The position numbers and the translations under genes were made by a program. DNA of 64,000 nucleotides from Ga0077536 sp035325705 (GTDB lineage: Bacteria > Pseudomonadota > Gammaproteobacteria > Ga0077536), in contig DAOKZI010000005.1 of assembly GCA_035325705.1 (NCBI GenBank), positions 62,001-126,000 on the forward strand. The letters are read 5' to 3'. Below are positions 62,231-64,000 of the stretch, one piece after another. Every line of letters begins with the position of its first letter. The stretch's first letter is position 1. The notes beneath the pieces are model-generated. The model worked only from the letters and a program-made list of their open reading frames with translations. It did not search any database and was not told the origin of the DNA.

Positions 62231-62659
62231 TCAAGCGCGCGACGGAAGACGCCAGAGATAGACGGCCAACACCAGCCCGAACAGCGCGAGCGCGACTTGC
62301 GCGGGCCGGTAGGGCACGAAGAACACCGTCGACACTGCGAGCGTGACGGCCATCGTGAGGATGGCGATCCATTTCGTGCGCCGGCGCACACTGCGATGCT
62401 CCTCCCATTCACGCACGGTGGACCCGAGCAGCGGGTGCGCGAGCAGCCAGGCGTGGAAACGCTCGGACGAGCGCGCGAAGCAGGCGGCCGCGAGCAGCAT
62501 GAACGGGGTGGTCGGCAACAGGGGCAGGAAGATGCCGGCGATGCCGAGCGCGACGCTGGTGAAGCCGCAAAGGAGCAAAATCAGGCGGATCTCGCGCCGG
62601 TGGTGTCTGCGCTGTCGGAGTCGCGGCGAACCGTTCATGGACGAATGCTCGATGGGCAT
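62231..62659 (-). CDS. DUF454 (YbaN) family inner-membrane protein
   Basis: A 142-residue protein with four hydrophobic segments and the YbaN signature LGIAGIFLPLLPTTPFMLLAAACFARSSERFHAWLL. Function is unknown. The start is either 62659 (MPIEHSS) or 62638 (MNGSPRL); the family core begins just after the second. The frame stays open upstream through a repeat, which is not coding. Confidence 0.85.
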   Translation of the reverse strand: MPIEHSSMNGSPRLRQRRHHRREIRLILLLCGFTSVALGIAGIFLPLLPTTPFMLLAAACFARSSERFHAWLLAHPLLGSTVREWEEHRSVRRRTKWIAILTMAVTLAVSTVFFVPYRPAQVALALFGLVLAVYLWRLPSRA

Positions 62660-62752
62660 GAATTCATTGTCCGGCCTAGCCCGAGCGGCTGTCGACGGCG
62701 ATCGGCCGCGCGCAGTTCGTAGGTTGTCGTGAAAGAGGGGCGCCCCGTTCTC

Positions 62753-62910
62753 GTAGCCCGGGTGCAGCGGAGCGAACCCGGGATCGGGCATGCCCGATAC
62801 GCGATGGCTTTCGGCCCTGCGCGGCACGTACCGCGCCGGGTCTTCTCGGATGCATGGAGGACGGTGGGCGCGGATCCCGGGTTCCGCGCTGCGCGCTCCA
62901 CCCGGGCTAC
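62753..62910. repeat. Family A palindromic repeat, long form, copy 9
   Basis: 158 bases, the same length as 41794-41951. The shared core begins GATCGGGCATGCCCGATACG (itself a palindrome) and contains GCTTTCGG, CCGCGCCG and GTCTTCTCG at matching positions. It lies between the divergent DUF454 and EthD genes. Confidence 0.88.
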
Positions 62911-62974
62911 GGGCCACGGGCAAAATGAACCCGTCGCCTTTACACTCGAAGCAATCGTCTTGGAGGTCCGTGAC

Positions 62975-63796
62975 ATGTTTCGCCTCGTCCATCTCATCCG
63001 CCGCCGTCCCGGCCTCTCGAGCGCGGCGTTCCGTGAAGCCTGGCTGTCCGCGCATGGGCCTTTGGTCGCCGCGCACGCGGTGAGCCTGGGGATCCGGCGC
63101 TACGTGCAGACGCACGTCCTTCATGAGGATCCCTTCGGCAAGCTGCTGCAGTCCACGTACGGGACGGCGACGGAGCTCTACGACGGCCTGTCCGAATTCT
63201 GGTTCGAGGATCGCGAGCTGCTCGCGACGCGCCTGCGTTCACCCGCGGGACGGCAGGCGATGGCGGCACTGCTGGAGGACGAACGGCGCTTCATCGATCA
63301 CGCCCGCTCGCCGCTGTGGTTCGCCATCGAAATACCGCAGCTCGGGCCCAGCGGCCACACGGTGGCGCGGGAAACCTCGTCGATCGTCAAGTGGATCGCG
63401 CCGCTGTCGAAGCCGGTGCACTTGACGTCGGCGCAGGCCCGCACGCACTGGCTCATCAATCACGGGCCGCTGGTGCGCGAGCAGGCGAGCGTGGTGCCGA
63501 TGCTGCGCTATGCGCAGCTCCATCGCTTCGACGATCCCTTGTCCGAGGAGCTGAACGCCGCGCGCGGCGGCGCGAGCAGCGCCTGCTATGGGCACGCCGA
63601 GCTGTGGTTCGATCGCCAGGCGCTCAACGCCGCGTCCGGGCCGGAGGTCGATCACGCGTTCGGATTGTTCGTCGAGGACTGCAAGCTGTTCATCGATCTC
63701 CCGCAGTCGCACTTCATGGTCGGCAAGGAGCACGTGCTCGTCGATGAGCCGCTCGTCGTGCGGCCGCTGCCGCGGCCCGGGCTCGAACTGTGCTGA
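62975..63796 (+). CDS. Tandem EthD-domain protein
   Basis: A 273-residue protein with two EthD-like ferredoxin-fold units. The first starts FRLVHLIRRRPGLSSAAFREAWLSAHGPLVAAHA, the second VKWIAPLSKPVHLTSAQARTHWLINHGPLVREQA; each then has an ...RYxQxH strand and a xxExWF strand. EthD proteins assist or catalyse steps in degradation of ethers, aromatics and polyketides. GGAGG lies eight bases before the ATG at 62975; the open frame upstream is repeat sequence. Confidence 0.82.
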   Translation: MFRLVHLIRRRPGLSSAAFREAWLSAHGPLVAAHAVSLGIRRYVQTHVLHEDPFGKLLQSTYGTATELYDGLSEFWFEDRELLATRLRSPAGRQAMAALLEDERRFIDHARSPLWFAIEIPQLGPSGHTVARETSSIVKWIAPLSKPVHLTSAQARTHWLINHGPLVREQASVVPMLRYAQLHRFDDPLSEELNAARGGASSACYGHAELWFDRQALNAASGPEVDHAFGLFVEDCKLFIDLPQSHFMVGKEHVLVDEPLVVRPLPRPGLELC

Positions 63797-63860
63797 AGGC
63801 CGCGGCCGGGCGCGCGCGGCTCGCTGCGTGACGGAAAACGGCCCGAAATAAATCCGTCCT

Positions 63861-64000
63861 TTACAGCCGCGCGAGATACCCGCCGTCGACGACCAGATCG
63901 ATGCCGCTGATCCACGCCGCCTCGTCGGAGGCGAGGAACAGCGCGGCGTTCGCGATGTCGGCGGGCTGACCTACGCGGCCTAGCGGATACAAGTGCAGGA
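63861..64000 (-). CDS. Short-chain dehydrogenase/reductase, C-terminal part
   Basis: The last 45 residues of an SDR: PLGRVGQPADIANAALFLASDEAAWISG and a closing DLVVDGGYLARL, the classical SDR C-terminus. The rest, including the NAD(P) site and Tyr-Lys pair, lies beyond the window. It converges with the EthD gene and may belong to the same catabolic region. Confidence 0.88.
   Translation of the reverse strand, partial: LHLYPLGRVGQPADIANAALFLASDEAAWISGIDLVVDGGYLARL

Noticed and set aside
62729..62974. N-terminal extension of the EthD protein
   Set aside because: The added residues translate the 158-base repeat; the ribosome site GGAGG sits right before the ATG at 62975.

Overview
This is a high-GC stretch of a gammaproteobacterial chromosome. 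The gene order ftsZ-lpxC-dciA-secA-argJ, the pilBCD-coaE-zapD operon and genes such as zapD, the DUF2066 gene and a PP0621-like gene point to that class. I would guess a Nevskiales, Steroidobacteraceae or Xanthomonadales relative, but the species cannot be fixed from the sequence. I see no rRNA, tRNA, CRISPR array, transposase or phage gene.

Layout. 1-9050: cell division and envelope genes (ftsZ end, lpxC, dciA, secA, argJ, a Nudix/ThiE fusion, zapD, coaE). 9047-12950: type IV pilus assembly genes pilD, pilC and pilB on the minus strand. 13080-22610: housekeeping genes (clpB behind a textbook sigma-32 promoter, pgeF, rluD, bamD, nadE, sucD, sucC). 22852-26775: a PP0621-like gene, pilS, pilR and the major pilin gene pilA behind a strong sigma-54 promoter, so the two-component system and its expected target sit together. 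26859-34897: a visibly more A+T-rich island of sugar genes (a TMTC-like GT-C glycosyltransferase with TPRs, a Wzx-like flippase, an APH-fold kinase, a methyltransferase and three glycosyltransferases) between pilA and suhB. It is probably a horizontally acquired pilin- or surface-glycan locus. 34894-48600: suhB, trmJ, a Fur-box-headed small locus, purM, DUF2066, perM, hda, metallo-beta-lactamase proteins, arsC-wrbA, yihY, acyP and a second GT-C membrane protein.

48788-64000 is an accessory catabolic region: acyl-CoA dehydrogenase, methyltransferase, an MBL hydrolase, an acetone-carboxylase-like three-subunit operon followed by a class III CoA-transferase, a LysR regulator, a luciferase-like oxidoreductase, an enoyl-CoA hydratase, a double-EthD protein and the end of an SDR gene. 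The carboxylase operon and the LLM/hydratase operon start from promoters that share one operator-like box at the same spacing. I infer a single LysR-controlled regulon that carboxylates a ketone-type substrate, makes a CoA ester and degrades it.

Nearly every intergenic gap outside the oldest housekeeping cluster and the glycan island carries a copy of one of three palindromic repeat families. Some copies have conserved internal cores. One copy has supplied the last codons and stop of hda, and another truncates an amidohydrolase remnant.
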